Below are positions 8,807 to 17,990 of a stretch of 64,000 nucleotides of DNA, in pieces. Numbering within the stretch: the first letter of the stretch is position 1; each line of letters starts with the position of its first letter. The translations under genes were made by a program, and so were the position numbers. Source of the stretch: Lachnospiraceae bacterium (GTDB lineage: Bacteria; Bacillota; Clostridia; Lachnospirales; Lachnospiraceae); contig SVEB01000046.1 in assembly GCA_015057635.1 (NCBI GenBank), forward strand, positions 1-64,000, read 5' to 3'. The notes under the pieces are model-generated. The model ran no database searches, was not told the origin of the DNA, and saw nothing but the letters and a program-made list of their open reading frames with translations.

Positions 8807-8859
8807 CGTCTTACCTGCCTTCTGTAATCAACCTCTTTGTATCCCTTCTTCTATCTTAA

Positions 8860-9519
8860 TTACCGCCTCTGATACTCCAGTCTCCGATTCATATCCTTAA
8901 CCGAAATGTGGTTTGCTTTTGCTTTCGGCTTCCAAAACGTCTGATGGCTCATAAACTGAAATCCATGCCAAGGGAAGTTCGGACGAACATAAAGATTCGG
9001 TGCGCTTTTTCTTTCTCTTATATTCTGAATCAGAACATCGAGTGTATTTCCCAGATTTGTCAGCACTGCTTTTCCAACCGGCATTCCCTGACTGGTCATC
9101 TGCCCCTGCATCTCTCCGGCTCCAATTCCGATTCCCTGCCCGAATGTTATCCCAGCTCTTTTGCAAAAATGACTTACCATCTCAATGGCATTCACATTCT
9201 GCTCTCCTTCATAAAATCCATTGTTTACAATTACATATACCATCGTATCTACATGATTTCTCTCATGAAAAGCATGTTCAAGAGCAATCATCTGTGTTAA
9301 CAAATTAACCGGGATTCCATCCACATATAGCGGGCATGCGAGCAGTAAGATATCGCTTTGCATAATAGAAGCGATTGCTTCCTCACTTAAAGGTGATCGT
9401 GCTACGGAATACGTTTTTACAGTATGTTCGCTCTCTAACTGCTTCGTCACCACACTTAAGTATTTAGATGAATTGCTATCTTTTGGTTTTGGACTTCCTT
9501 CTATTGCTGTAATGATCAT
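8860..9519 (-). CDS. Flavodoxin-fold NAD(P)H-dependent oxidoreductase
   Basis: The 219-residue protein starts MIITAIEGSPKPKDSNSS, the phosphate-binding loop of NADPH-dependent FMN reductases (GSP..xSxS), followed by SDILLLACPLYVDGIP, the second FMN-binding segment. The C-terminal approximately 50 residues are basic and extend beyond the usual 180-200. Its ATG overlaps the stop of the upstream flavoprotein gene (ATGA), so the two are coupled. It probably reduces flavin, quinone or nitro-type substrates in the cytoplasm; the specific reaction is not evident. Confidence 0.78.
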   Translation of the reverse strand: MIITAIEGSPKPKDSNSSKYLSVVTKQLESEHTVKTYSVARSPLSEEAIASIMQSDILLLACPLYVDGIPVNLLTQMIALEHAFHERNHVDTMVYVIVNNGFYEGEQNVNAIEMVSHFCKRAGITFGQGIGIGAGEMQGQMTSQGMPVGKAVLTNLGNTLDVLIQNIRERKSAPNLYVRPNFPWHGFQFMSHQTFWKPKAKANHISVKDMNRRLEYQRR

Positions 9520-10022
9520 ATTCTCACACCTCCTAACGCTTGTTTTCCATTTATAAAATGAATGAACGGTACCTTTGTTCCGAGATCAATTGCCATAGCT
9601 TTGCAGCGATTGGTAAAGGTACGCTTCTCTTCTTCTGTAAGACCTTCACTATAACAATACACCGTTAATTTAGGGTTATTGTCATACCGCAGCCTATGAT
9701 GCATCATCCCTTCCCTTTTGGTAAAGAAAGGATGACAGGTAGAAATGGAACGGTCAATGAGAGTCTTCACATACGGAGAAAACTCTCCGTAAATACATTT
9801 GCTGATAATAATAAACTCCTCACAGTTTCCCACATACTCTCCCATATGTTCATACCCGTCTTTTATCACACATTCCCCCGGATTCTTAATCCAGCATCCA
9901 AAGCAGCCAATGCAGTAATGAGGTTCCTTCTCCTTTTTAGTCAGTATGACAAGTTCTTCTTTCGATGATTGAATGCTACCGCTAATTTCTTCTTTCGTAA
10001 GATCATGTAATATCACTTTCAT
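9516..10022 (-). CDS. Flavodoxin-like NAD(P)H oxidoreductase with Cys-rich motif
   Basis: The 168-residue protein lacks the N-terminal GSPR phosphate loop of its neighbour. It carries CIGCFGCWIKNPGECVIKD (about residues 37-55), a pattern seen in iron-sulphur-flavoprotein-like reductases, then NCEEFIIISKCIYGEFSPYVKTLIDR, the flavin-binding strand and helix. The CxxCxxC-xnC cluster may bind a metal or be redox active, but that is inference. It is the promoter-proximal gene of the TetR operon and is translationally coupled to the next reductase through a 4-nt overlap. Confidence 0.7.
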   Translation of the reverse strand: MKVILHDLTKEEISGSIQSSKEELVILTKKEKEPHYCIGCFGCWIKNPGECVIKDGYEHMGEYVGNCEEFIIISKCIYGEFSPYVKTLIDRSISTCHPFFTKREGMMHHRLRYDNNPKLTVYCYSEGLTEEEKRTFTNRCKAMAIDLGTKVPFIHFINGKQALGGVRI

Positions 10023-10057
10023 GATAAGCAGCCTCCCTATTTCCTTATCTTTCCATT

Positions 10058-10086
10058 ATGATATCACCAATGTTAACACGTGTCAA
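10058..10086 (-). promoter_or_regulatory. Promoter of the flavoprotein-TetR operon
   Basis: TTGACA (complement of 10081-10086), 17 bp, TATCAT (complement of 10058-10063). It starts about 45 nt upstream of the first reductase gene. Confidence 0.75.
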
Positions 10087-10112
10087 TATTAATATTTACA
10101 AATGTTAACATT
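10069..10112. promoter_or_regulatory. Paired TGTTAACA operators overlapping the operon promoter
   Basis: AATGTTAACA occurs at 10069-10078 and again at 10101-10110, 32 bp apart, about three helical turns. The second copy belongs to the perfect palindrome AATGTTAACATT, and the first overlaps a near-palindrome TTAACACGTGTCAA (10072-10085) covering the -35 element. Binding by the operon's TetR protein is inferred. Confidence 0.6.
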
Positions 10113-10129
10113 CTGTATTTAGAGGATTC

Positions 10130-10171
10130 AAAAAAGGCACCGCGCTCTCTTAGAGCAACGACACCTTTTTT
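10130..10171. terminator. Probable intrinsic terminator of pepF
   Basis: AAAAAAGGCACCGC-GCTC and GAGC-AACGACACCTTTTTT form an imperfect hairpin that ends in a T-run on either strand. It lies between pepF and the divergently oriented flavoprotein promoter. Confidence 0.6.
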
Positions 10172-10358
10172 ATTTCCTTATTTTCTTTTTTGGATTAGCC
10201 GTATTGGCATGATCCGCTGTTTTTTATTCTGGTCTTTTACACGTATGACACAATCTATTTGCATGTAAAAGAAACTGTCTGCAAAAGATATATAATATCC
10301 ACCCTATCTAGGATTGAAAGTCTCATAATCCTCTGCAAAAAACTCTTTGGTTCTGTGA

Positions 10359-12161
10359 TTATTCAAAATCGCTCAGCTTGCAGATCTCATCAATCATAGC
10401 GCCGATGGTATCAATGGTATCCAGTAAAGGCTGGTCGGTTGTAATATCAATTCCTGCTAATGCTGCCAGTTCAACCGGAGTTTTCGTGCTTCCTGCTTCC
10501 AGTACTTTCTTCCAGTCTTCAATTGCTTTCGTTCCTTCCTTTTCAATACGCTTGCACACCTGAGTCGCAACCGTAAGACCTGCGCTGTACGTATAAGAAT
10601 AAAGTCCCATATAGTAGTGTGGCTGACGCATCCAGGTAAGTTCTGCCCCCTCCGTAAGCTCCACTTCATCTCCCCAGAATTTCTTTAAAGTATCTTTCAT
10701 AATACCGCTTAAGGTATCTGCCTGAACGCTTCCGCCGGCATCTACGATCTTGTACACTTCACGCTGATAAGCTGCCTCTAAAAGATGGGTCACGAAATTA
10801 TGATAATATGTATTGCTTACCATGCAGGACAGAACCCAGCGTCTGAAACGGCTGTCATCGTTGGTCTTTAATAAATAATGTCCCATTAAAAGCTCATTCA
10901 TTGTAGATGGCGCTTCTACAAAATAGCTTGATACTTCGGTATCAAAGATGGACTGCTTGCTGTTGCATGCTTTAAAATGTCCGGCATGTCCTAATTCATG
11001 AGCAAGTGTGAACACATCTGACATTCTTTCATTCCAGGTTAACAGAATGAAGGAATTCTTTCCGTATGGGCTCGCACAGAATCCACCGGTAGACTTTCCT
11101 TTATTCTGAGCGAAATCTACCCAGCGATCTTTATAAGCGGTCTGAATCATTTTCACATAATCTTCGCCAAGGATAGCTAAACCTTTTTCGATATATTCCT
11201 TAGAACCTTCGATCGTAACCTTTGGATCGTACTCGGTGTCGATTGGAAGCTTTAAATCTGCAAATGTCATCTTGTCTAAGTTATGCAGCTTTTTGATCAG
11301 GCGAGCATATTTTCTCATATGAGGAGCAAGCTTTTCCATAATCAGATCAATCTGACGGTCATACATCTTGCGAGTCACTTTCTGTGTGAACAGAAGACTG
11401 TCGAATACGGAATCAAATCCTGTTAAGGTCGCCATTATCTTTTCATGCTGCACGGTCGTATTATATGCAGTAGCTGTTACATTCTCATATTGTCTGATCT
11501 TCTTTGAAAACGCATCGAATGCGGCACGTCTTACGTTTGTGCGAGGGTCATATTCATAATCATCTTCAAATAGAGAATAGCCTAATGGATATTCCACACC
11601 GTCTACGGTAAATGGATCAAACTGCATATCTGCTAACTTCGCCGCATTATATACTTCATAAGGTGAATTCGTTGTCTGCGAGATTGCCTGTAATACTCGT
11701 TCTGCTTCCGGGTGAAGTCTGTGAGGCTTGTTTCTAAGGATATCTTTTAGATAACACTTATTCTCCTTTGCCATATCAACTGCTTCTGTAAGCACTTCTT
11801 CATCCTGATCCGGGATCTCACTTTCTACAAAACTAAGTGCGCTGAATGTCTCCGCGATCACTCGGTTCACCTTTGCGCTAAGTTCCTGATTTGCTCCGTC
11901 ATAATAATCCACGGATACTGCAAGATCGGCATAAGTTCCGGTCAGCACTGCAAGCTCTGTCACCTTTCTATAATCGTCCAGACAATCATTGATAGACTTT
12001 GCACTATTTAACTTACCCTTATAAGCCTCCACCATTTTGTCTCTTAATTGCTCCATCTTTGCTACATCTTCCTGCAGCTTTTCTTTCGTAGCGTAGATCT
12101 GTGATAGATCCCAGGTTAATTCCACAGGGACATCTTTTCTTGCCAATAATTCTTTTGCCAT
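10359..12161 (-). CDS. pepF: Oligoendopeptidase F (M3 family)
   Basis: The 600-residue cytosolic zinc metallopeptidase cleaves short peptides. The zinc motif FTLAHELGHAGHFK lies near residue 385 (HExxH), and a downstream Glu in the VEAPSTMNELLMGHYLL segment supplies the third ligand. Length is the family standard. AAAGGATG upstream of the ATG acts as ribosome binding site. It appears monocistronic, flanked by terminators on both sides. Assignment is firm; the role is peptide recycling during growth. Confidence 0.93.
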   Translation of the reverse strand: MAKELLARKDVPVELTWDLSQIYATKEKLQEDVAKMEQLRDKMVEAYKGKLNSAKSINDCLDDYRKVTELAVLTGTYADLAVSVDYYDGANQELSAKVNRVIAETFSALSFVESEIPDQDEEVLTEAVDMAKENKCYLKDILRNKPHRLHPEAERVLQAISQTTNSPYEVYNAAKLADMQFDPFTVDGVEYPLGYSLFEDDYEYDPRTNVRRAAFDAFSKKIRQYENVTATAYNTTVQHEKIMATLTGFDSVFDSLLFTQKVTRKMYDRQIDLIMEKLAPHMRKYARLIKKLHNLDKMTFADLKLPIDTEYDPKVTIEGSKEYIEKGLAILGEDYVKMIQTAYKDRWVDFAQNKGKSTGGFCASPYGKNSFILLTWNERMSDVFTLAHELGHAGHFKACNSKQSIFDTEVSSYFVEAPSTMNELLMGHYLLKTNDDSRFRRWVLSCMVSNTYYHNFVTHLLEAAYQREVYKIVDAGGSVQADTLSGIMKDTLKKFWGDEVELTEGAELTWMRQPHYYMGLYSYTYSAGLTVATQVCKRIEKEGTKAIEDWKKVLEAGSTKTPVELAALAGIDITTDQPLLDTIDTIGAMIDEICKLSDFE

Positions 12162-12334
12162 TTTATCTTCATCCTTTCTTTGGTTTCGTATAGTGGCAGG
12201 AACGGATACGGTAACCTGTTTTTGAAAATACCGTCTCTCTCCTCTTATTTAACTCAGACTTCTCTTAACTGCAGTCTTTCATGCTTATGTATAGTTCTTA
12301 TTCCAGTTCCTACTCTCCTATTATAACCATAAAG

Positions 12335-12374
12335 AAAGCCTTCTGCAATATTTTGGTAAACTGCAGAAGGCTTT
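12335..12374. terminator. Intrinsic terminator of the NifX-like gene
   Basis: AAAGCCTTCTGCA (12335-12347) pairs perfectly with TGCAGAAGGCTTT (12362-12374) around a 14-nt loop. It is 20 nt after the stop of the minus-strand gene and ends in a T-run in that direction. Confidence 0.85.
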
Positions 12375-12394
12375 TACTTATGATTTATTTTATG

Positions 12395-12730
12395 TTAGTC
12401 ATGGTTGCAGACTACGGTATCTCCATCTGTCAATTCACCACGAAGCAAAGCTTCCACTGCTGCATCTGCGTTTCCGGTCACGGCACCATACACTTTAGCA
12501 CCGGTTTCCTCAACAGCACCTTTCGCTCCACTACAAATTTCATTGCAGATTAAAACATCACAGGAATGATTGGTTAAGAAGTCAACTACCATTCCACGGC
12601 CTCTTCCTTCACTTTTGAATACTTCGGAATGAGCAACCTTTCCATCCACAATATCATACACTTTAAATTCCTTCGTATCTCCTACATGAAAAAAGATATT
12701 TTCATTATCATAACTTACTGCAACTCTCAT
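12395..12730 (-). CDS. NifX/NifB-type dinitrogenase iron-molybdenum cofactor family protein
   Basis: The start is the ATG at 12728-12730, preceded by GGAGGAAATT. The 111-residue product MRVAVSYDNENIFFHVGDTKEFKVYD... matches the single-domain family with the ribonuclease-H-like fold. Key features are FxHVGD near residue 15, GRGMVVDFLTNHSCDVLIC in the middle and GNADAAVEALLRGEL at the end. Stand-alone members in anaerobes without nitrogenase are of unknown role; metal-cluster binding is the usual suggestion. No nif gene is in the window. It is flanked by its own terminator. Confidence 0.8.
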   Translation of the reverse strand: MRVAVSYDNENIFFHVGDTKEFKVYDIVDGKVAHSEVFKSEGRGRGMVVDFLTNHSCDVLICNEICSGAKGAVEETGAKVYGAVTGNADAAVEALLRGELTDGDTVVCNHD

Positions 12731-12914
12731 AATTTCCTCCAAATGTATCTTTTCTACCATAATATAGCATTTATCGCATTTTGTCCATGCTTCAATTTGG
12801 ATGTTTCCTGTGTCCTATATAGAACATCTGAATCGAAGCAATGTCTAATTTCCTGCCGCTAATGCCCGCTCCAACAGGAATCCCCCTAAAATCAAGTGTA
12901 AAGTATGAGTTATT
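12731..12914. other. Intergenic region, no gene recognised
   Basis: This 184-bp gap upstream of the NifX-like gene contains its AGGAGG site (12733-12740 complement). No confident promoter, terminator or ORF was seen in the rest. Confidence 0.5.
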
Positions 12915-13883
12915 TTAACTTGCAAACACCGGTTCCATATAGTTACGAATCAGTTTAATCCTATCCTTTGCATCCTTAATAAAAAGCGATGCCATGGAAA
13001 TGACTAAATTCTTCTTTGAATTGACATAGATCACATTGCCTCCATCCCCTAATGCTGCAAAAGCATGTTCCTTCTCATCAATAATCCACCACAGATAGCC
13101 ATAGGAAAGCTTATCCCACCGGCTATGCTCCTTGGTGCTCTCCTCTACCCAGCTTTTTGCTAAAATGCGCTGTCCATTCCACATGCCCTGGTCTAAATAC
13201 AGCTGTCCGATCTTTGCCATATCAAGTGCTGTCAGGGTAAGCCCCCATCCTGCCGTATTGATCCCTTCCGGATCCACGACCCAGCCGTTTGCATTCTTAT
13301 CTTTAAGAAAGGCAAGCTGTGCCTCTTTATCCTCCAGCACAATATTTTTCATCCCCTTAATCTCCAATGGTGAAAATAAATTCTCTCTCGCAAAATCCAA
13401 AACCGACTGTCCGGTTGCATTTACAAGCATGCCGGATAATATATGAGTTCCTACGATTGGAGAATATCGAAATTCTCCAATCTTGCCTTTACCGCCTAAC
13501 AGATCCAGTGCAGGCATAAGCCAGCTGTCGCTTTTAAATACCTTCTCATATGGTTCCGTTTTGCATTTATACGGAGCAGTCATCGTAAGCATATCCTTAA
13601 GGGTAATATTCTGGATTGTTTTTTCACCTCTTGCCACCTTATAATCCGGGAAAAAGTCCAACACCTTCTGATCCACGCTTTTAATATCTCCCTTTTCTAT
13701 GGCGATACCAATCAAGGCTGAAACAATGCTTTTTGTAACAGATGCAATATGAACGGAGTCGGCGGCAGTATATCCGTTTAGGTATTTTTCGTATATAATC
13801 TTTCCATCCTTACGTACAGCGATGCCCGCTGTATTGCCATAACTGTCATGAATTATCTTTTCCATCCTTGTCTCTGGATTCAT
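12915..13883 (-). CDS. Serine hydrolase of the beta-lactamase/penicillin-binding (class C) family
   Basis: The 322-residue protein carries the catalytic SVTKSIVSALIG (SxxK near residue 50), a YSP motif in the position of YxN (RYSPIVGTHILSG, about 143-155) and a WW-type SYGYLWWI segment near the C-terminus. No signal peptide is visible, so it is probably cytoplasmic and an esterase or DD-peptidase-like enzyme rather than a secreted beta-lactamase. It overlaps the UvrA-like gene by 4 nt (ATGA), so both belong to one transcript with the AraC/GyrI-like regulator. Whether it hydrolyses a drug is unknown. Confidence 0.8.
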   Translation of the reverse strand: MNPETRMEKIIHDSYGNTAGIAVRKDGKIIYEKYLNGYTAADSVHIASVTKSIVSALIGIAIEKGDIKSVDQKVLDFFPDYKVARGEKTIQNITLKDMLTMTAPYKCKTEPYEKVFKSDSWLMPALDLLGGKGKIGEFRYSPIVGTHILSGMLVNATGQSVLDFARENLFSPLEIKGMKNIVLEDKEAQLAFLKDKNANGWVVDPEGINTAGWGLTLTALDMAKIGQLYLDQGMWNGQRILAKSWVEESTKEHSRWDKLSYGYLWWIIDEKEHAFAALGDGGNVIYVNSKKNLVISMASLFIKDAKDRIKLIRNYMEPVFAS

Positions 13884-16171
13884 ACTAGATACCTCCCCGT
13901 TCTTGAGTTCGGATTCTTCTTTAAGCTATCTGTAGTTCCCATCGCAATGATCTCACCACCCTTGTCGCCGCCTTCCGGGCCAAGTTCGATGATATAATCA
14001 CACTTTTTTAATACCTCTGTGTTATGTTCAATCACAATTATAGAATTACCATTTTCGATCAGTCTGTCTAATAACTTTATAAGCAGTGCTGTATCGTACA
14101 TACTAAGCCCGGTTGTTGGTTCATCCAGTACATACAGCATATTTCCTTTTAGCTGCCGCCCAAGCTCTTTGGCAAGCTTCACTCTCTGCGCCTCACCGCC
14201 GCTTAAGGAAGACGATGGCTGACCAAGGGTTAAATATCCCATTCCCATCTGTTCCAAGATCGATAATGGTCTTACAATGGCCGTCTGATCCTGGAAAAAA
14301 GTAATTGCCTCATCAATGCTCATCGCAAGCACATCGGATATGGTTTTTCCCTTATACGTGACTAACAAACTTTCTTCTTCAAATCGTTTTCCGTGACATG
14401 CGGGACATATTTTATCCACCGAAAAATCAGATGTCAGAAAGATTTTCTCATAACCGCTGCCACCACACTCTTTACATGCCCCTTTTGAATGAAAGGAGAA
14501 ATGGCCCGCACTCATATTTCTTTTTTTCGCTTCCGGCTGTTCTGCAAATACTTCCCGGATCTTATCCCATATTCCGATATAAGAGGCAGGCGTGGAACTT
14601 GCGCTTCTTCCAATCGGCTCCTGCGATATCTTCACAAAGCCGCTGATTTTCTCAGCGCCTTCTAATCCATCTGCACTGCCATATTTCTTTGCCGTAGCAA
14701 GACGTTTTAAAAGTGTCTCTGTTATAAGCGAACTCTTGCCGCTGCCGGATAGTCCAGCAATCCCGACCATGGCATGAAGCGGGAATGTCACCGTTATATC
14801 TTTTAAATAATGTATGTTGGCATGCTTTACTATTAGACCATTCGCCCTAAAATCTACCTGCTTTTTAGCCGTCCGTCCCGGCATCTCCCCCCTGCCTGTA
14901 AGATAGTGAGATAGCATGGTATCTGCTTTCTGATATCCACTATAATCTCCCTGATAGACAACACTTCCTCCTTCTTTTCCCGTCTTCGGACCGATCTCGA
15001 TAATATGGTCGGCATGGCAGATCATCTCTTTGTCATGCTCTACCACGATAACGGTATTTCCTAAATCCCGTAACTGTTTTACCGCTTCGATCATCGTCTG
15101 CTTCTCCGAAGGATGTAATCCTGCCATCGGTTCATCAAAGACATAGATCAGGGAATCCAGTCCGGACTCCAGATGGAGATGTAGAAAGATTCTCTGTACT
15201 TCCCCACCGCTTAAAGAGGACATCTCCCGATAAAGAGAAAGATGTCCCAGACGAAATGTGATCAAGTGGTTTAATTTTTCTATGATATTCTTCACTACAT
15301 TTCTGCCAAACTGTGATAATTCCTCCTTCGGTATTTCCTCTAGAAAATGCAATAAATTCGTTACTGTCATCTGTCCAAGCTCACCGATCTGCTTTCCGTA
15401 AAAAAATACGTTTCTTCCCTCTTCCTCGATCCGATCACCATGACAATCTATGCAAATTGTCTTTTCATAAATGCCTTCCACATCCTCGCCCTTTTCATAG
15501 GCGTTCCGCAAAATGCGTTCTATGCAGTAGCTCTGCTTCCCATTGTCATAAGTTCCATATACCACCTCGTTCCGGATATTCTCCGGAAGCTCCCAGAATG
15601 GGGTTTCAAAATACATGCCGAATCTCTTCTCTAAAAGCCGTAAGAAACCGGCTGTCACCCGCAGCCTCTCATAGACCTTAATAAGAGGTTCCTTCTTATC
15701 CGGAACCAGCCGGTCTAAATTCACATCGTAATAACTTCCTCTTCCCTGACATCCGATACACATGCCATCTGCTGTTGTATATAAAAAGAAAGCAGGTGAC
15801 AAATGTTTTTGCTCATTTTCTTCTTGTACCTTTCCTTCGCTTGCATAAAGAAGCGCCAGCTGATTTAAAATTCCGGTTTTTGTGCCAACGGTTGAACGGG
15901 GATTGCTCTGTCTGATCGTGTTTTGCCGTACTGCCACCGTCGGTCCAATTCCTTCTAATGTATCGAACCGGTCCTCATTATCAAGCCCTGCTAAAATTCC
16001 GATTGATCGTAAATATTGATTCTTTCCCTCCTCAAACAAAATATCAAACGCAAGACTTGATTTCCCGGATCCGCTGATGCCGGTAATCGCCACCAGCTTA
16101 TGCTTTGGGACCCTCAGACTGATATTCTTTAAATTATGAATTCGTGCTCCTTCAATCTTAATTTCTTCCAT
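13880..16171 (-). CDS. UvrA-like ABC ATPase (short UvrA paralogue, drug-resistance type)
   Basis: The 763-residue protein has two ABC modules. The first shows Walker A GISGSGKSSLAFD near residue 32 and signature SLSGGEVQRIFL; the second shows GLSGSGKSSLITE and SLSGGEAQRVKLAKELG with VLDEPTTGLS. CxxC zinc pairs (CIGCQG, CIDCHG, CKECGG, CPACHG) are kept. It is about 180 residues shorter than housekeeping UvrA (about 940), consistent with the UvrA2/DrrC-like class associated with resistance to DNA-binding drugs; that role is inferred. It lies 30 nt behind an AraC regulator with a GyrI-like domain and is coupled to a beta-lactamase-family hydrolase. Confidence 0.85.
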   Translation of the reverse strand: MEEIKIEGARIHNLKNISLRVPKHKLVAITGISGSGKSSLAFDILFEEGKNQYLRSIGILAGLDNEDRFDTLEGIGPTVAVRQNTIRQSNPRSTVGTKTGILNQLALLYASEGKVQEENEQKHLSPAFFLYTTADGMCIGCQGRGSYYDVNLDRLVPDKKEPLIKVYERLRVTAGFLRLLEKRFGMYFETPFWELPENIRNEVVYGTYDNGKQSYCIERILRNAYEKGEDVEGIYEKTICIDCHGDRIEEEGRNVFFYGKQIGELGQMTVTNLLHFLEEIPKEELSQFGRNVVKNIIEKLNHLITFRLGHLSLYREMSSLSGGEVQRIFLHLHLESGLDSLIYVFDEPMAGLHPSEKQTMIEAVKQLRDLGNTVIVVEHDKEMICHADHIIEIGPKTGKEGGSVVYQGDYSGYQKADTMLSHYLTGRGEMPGRTAKKQVDFRANGLIVKHANIHYLKDITVTFPLHAMVGIAGLSGSGKSSLITETLLKRLATAKKYGSADGLEGAEKISGFVKISQEPIGRSASSTPASYIGIWDKIREVFAEQPEAKKRNMSAGHFSFHSKGACKECGGSGYEKIFLTSDFSVDKICPACHGKRFEEESLLVTYKGKTISDVLAMSIDEAITFFQDQTAIVRPLSILEQMGMGYLTLGQPSSSLSGGEAQRVKLAKELGRQLKGNMLYVLDEPTTGLSMYDTALLIKLLDRLIENGNSIIVIEHNTEVLKKCDYIIELGPEGGDKGGEIIAMGTTDSLKKNPNSRTGRYLV

Positions 16172-16201
16172 ATGCTCACCTCAAAATACATGTTCAGCAT
16201 A

Positions 16202-17131
16202 TTAGAAACGAATAGGCTCGATTGGAACGTAGATATCCACCTCATGGACTGCATTTTCCCCTTCCTGTGGAATACTGCGGTACACTTCAAACGGATCTGC
16301 GTTTCTTGGGACATAACCGCTTTTCGAAATCCACTCCTGATACATAAAGTCCCATGCACCGCTATACTCATCCTGCCGGATCTTAAAATGTCCTACCGCA
16401 TACAGACCGCCTGCAAGCGTCATCCTTCCAAGGATTCCATCTTCCAAAACCTCTATTCCATCCGGCACTGTCAGACACAGGCTGGTACGAAACTGACTCT
16501 CTGTTCCAAATTCGGGATTATCATGATAGATAGCAAGCACCCAGTTCTGCCCTTTCACAAGAAGATTCTGCTTTTTAGCACCCTCAAATAATGTCTGTAC
16601 CATATCTGCATACTCCTCTGCCAATGTCTCATACGTACCGGTATGCCTTACATAAGCGGCCTGTTTTTCTTCTATCGTCTCTATCGTAATCTGCCCGGTC
16701 ACAGGAACGAGATTCGGAACCCATTCTTTCTTTGCTGTGCTCTTATTGTACTCAGACAATAAAAAAGGTTCTTTGCAATTCTTGCTATATTCCCTGCGAA
16801 ACTCCCTTGGACTGATTCCATAATAATTCTTAAACGCCCTTGAAAATACGGCAGAGTCCGAAATCCCAAGCTCATAGGCAATGTCCGTCATGTTTTTATC
16901 CGGCCTATGCGCCAACAGAAATAACGCATTCTCCATGCGTATCCGATTCACATAATGCGCTAATGGTTCGTGTAAAATCCCCTGAAAAATCCGGCTGAAA
17001 TGATATTTTGAAAACCCGGCAGCATTGGAAAGCTCTTCAATGGACATGGACTCTCCTAAATGATGTCCGATATAATCCTGTACTTTATGAATTCTTCGTA
17101 TGTACTCTTCCTGACACTTCTGATCTGACAT
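16202..17131 (-). CDS. AraC family regulator with C-terminal GyrI-like effector domain
   Basis: The 309-residue protein is built like Rob. An N-terminal double HTH (IEELSNAAGFSKYHFSRIFQ near residues 28-47, then ISDSAVFSRAFKNYYGISPR) is followed, from about residue 125, by a GyrI-like small-molecule binding domain (AYVRHTGTYETLAEEYADMV ... AVGHFKIR ... EVYRSIPQEGE ... VDIYVPI). GyrI-like domains bind amphipathic drugs. It heads a minus-strand operon with the UvrA-like ATPase and the serine hydrolase, so it probably induces them when a xenobiotic is sensed. This is inference from architecture and context. Confidence 0.85.
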   Translation of the reverse strand: MSDQKCQEEYIRRIHKVQDYIGHHLGESMSIEELSNAAGFSKYHFSRIFQGILHEPLAHYVNRIRMENALFLLAHRPDKNMTDIAYELGISDSAVFSRAFKNYYGISPREFRREYSKNCKEPFLLSEYNKSTAKKEWVPNLVPVTGQITIETIEEKQAAYVRHTGTYETLAEEYADMVQTLFEGAKKQNLLVKGQNWVLAIYHDNPEFGTESQFRTSLCLTVPDGIEVLEDGILGRMTLAGGLYAVGHFKIRQDEYSGAWDFMYQEWISKSGYVPRNADPFEVYRSIPQEGENAVHEVDIYVPIEPIRF

Positions 17132-17310
17132 ATTTCTTCCTCATCTTTCTGTTCTGCTTTTACTATTACGATTTGCTTTTACTCAATTAACTTCTACTTT
17201 CTCTGAATTACCTTCTAAACCATACATTCTGTCTCTATGCCAAACAGCAAAGAAGAGTATCCTCAAATCTCGCATACATCGTAACCCCTCATTTTTATTC
17301 ATAGCTAATA

Positions 17311-17940
17311 TCATTCTAATTGTCCCAGTTTCCCGGACTGTATTGCTTCTATATTGCGTGCGATTCTATCTTCCGGCCAATCCCACCACTTTAAATCAAG
17401 AAGTGTGGAAATGGTTTGATCATCAAATCGTTTCCGTATTGGTTTCGCCGGCATTCCGCCCACGATTGTATACGGCGGCACATCTTTCGTTACCAGTGCC
17501 CGTGTCCCGATAATCGCGCCATCCCCGATCGTGACGCCCGCCATAATAACAGCTTCATATCCGATCCAAACATCATTTCCAATCACGATGTCCCCTTTAT
17601 TGTCCCATGCTTTGGCAACGTCCCTGCCATTTAAGCCCCATTCCTCGAAAAAAATAGGAAATGGGTAGGTGGATAGAGATTTCTTAGTATGATTCGCACT
17701 ATTAAAAAGAAAACGCGCGCCACAGGCAATGGAGCAGAACTTTCCGATTATCAGCCTGTCATTATTGACCGCATACTGATATAACACATTATTCCGTTCA
17801 AACAGGACTGGATCCTGAACAAAATCATTGTATATTGTATAATCACCCACAATAATATTTGGTTTTGTTACTGCCTCTTTTAAATAAATCGTCTCTCTGT
17901 CTCCGGTACGGGGATAGAGTTTTTTTTCTGAACTGTTCAT
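17311..17940 (-). CDS. Vat-like xenobiotic O-acetyltransferase (hexapeptide repeat)
   Basis: The 209-residue left-handed beta-helix acetyltransferase matches the Vat/xenobiotic acetyltransferase family: VGDYTIYND (residues about 31-39), IGKFCSIACGARFLFNSANHT with the catalytic His, YPFPIF, and hexapeptide repeats IVIGNDVWIGYEAVIMAGVT followed by VPPYTIVGGMPAKPI. Vat enzymes acetylate streptogramin A antibiotics, but many chromosomal relatives have no tested resistance phenotype. It starts behind GAGGGATTAC. It sits close to other possible resistance genes yet has its own intergenic regions on both sides. Confidence 0.85.
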   Translation of the reverse strand: MNSSEKKLYPRTGDRETIYLKEAVTKPNIIVGDYTIYNDFVQDPVLFERNNVLYQYAVNNDRLIIGKFCSIACGARFLFNSANHTKKSLSTYPFPIFFEEWGLNGRDVAKAWDNKGDIVIGNDVWIGYEAVIMAGVTIGDGAIIGTRALVTKDVPPYTIVGGMPAKPIRKRFDDQTISTLLDLKWWDWPEDRIARNIEAIQSGKLGQLE

Positions 17941-17990
17941 ATGTAATCCCTCACTTTATAAGTAATCTTTTTTAGCTTTATGGCGTTCTG

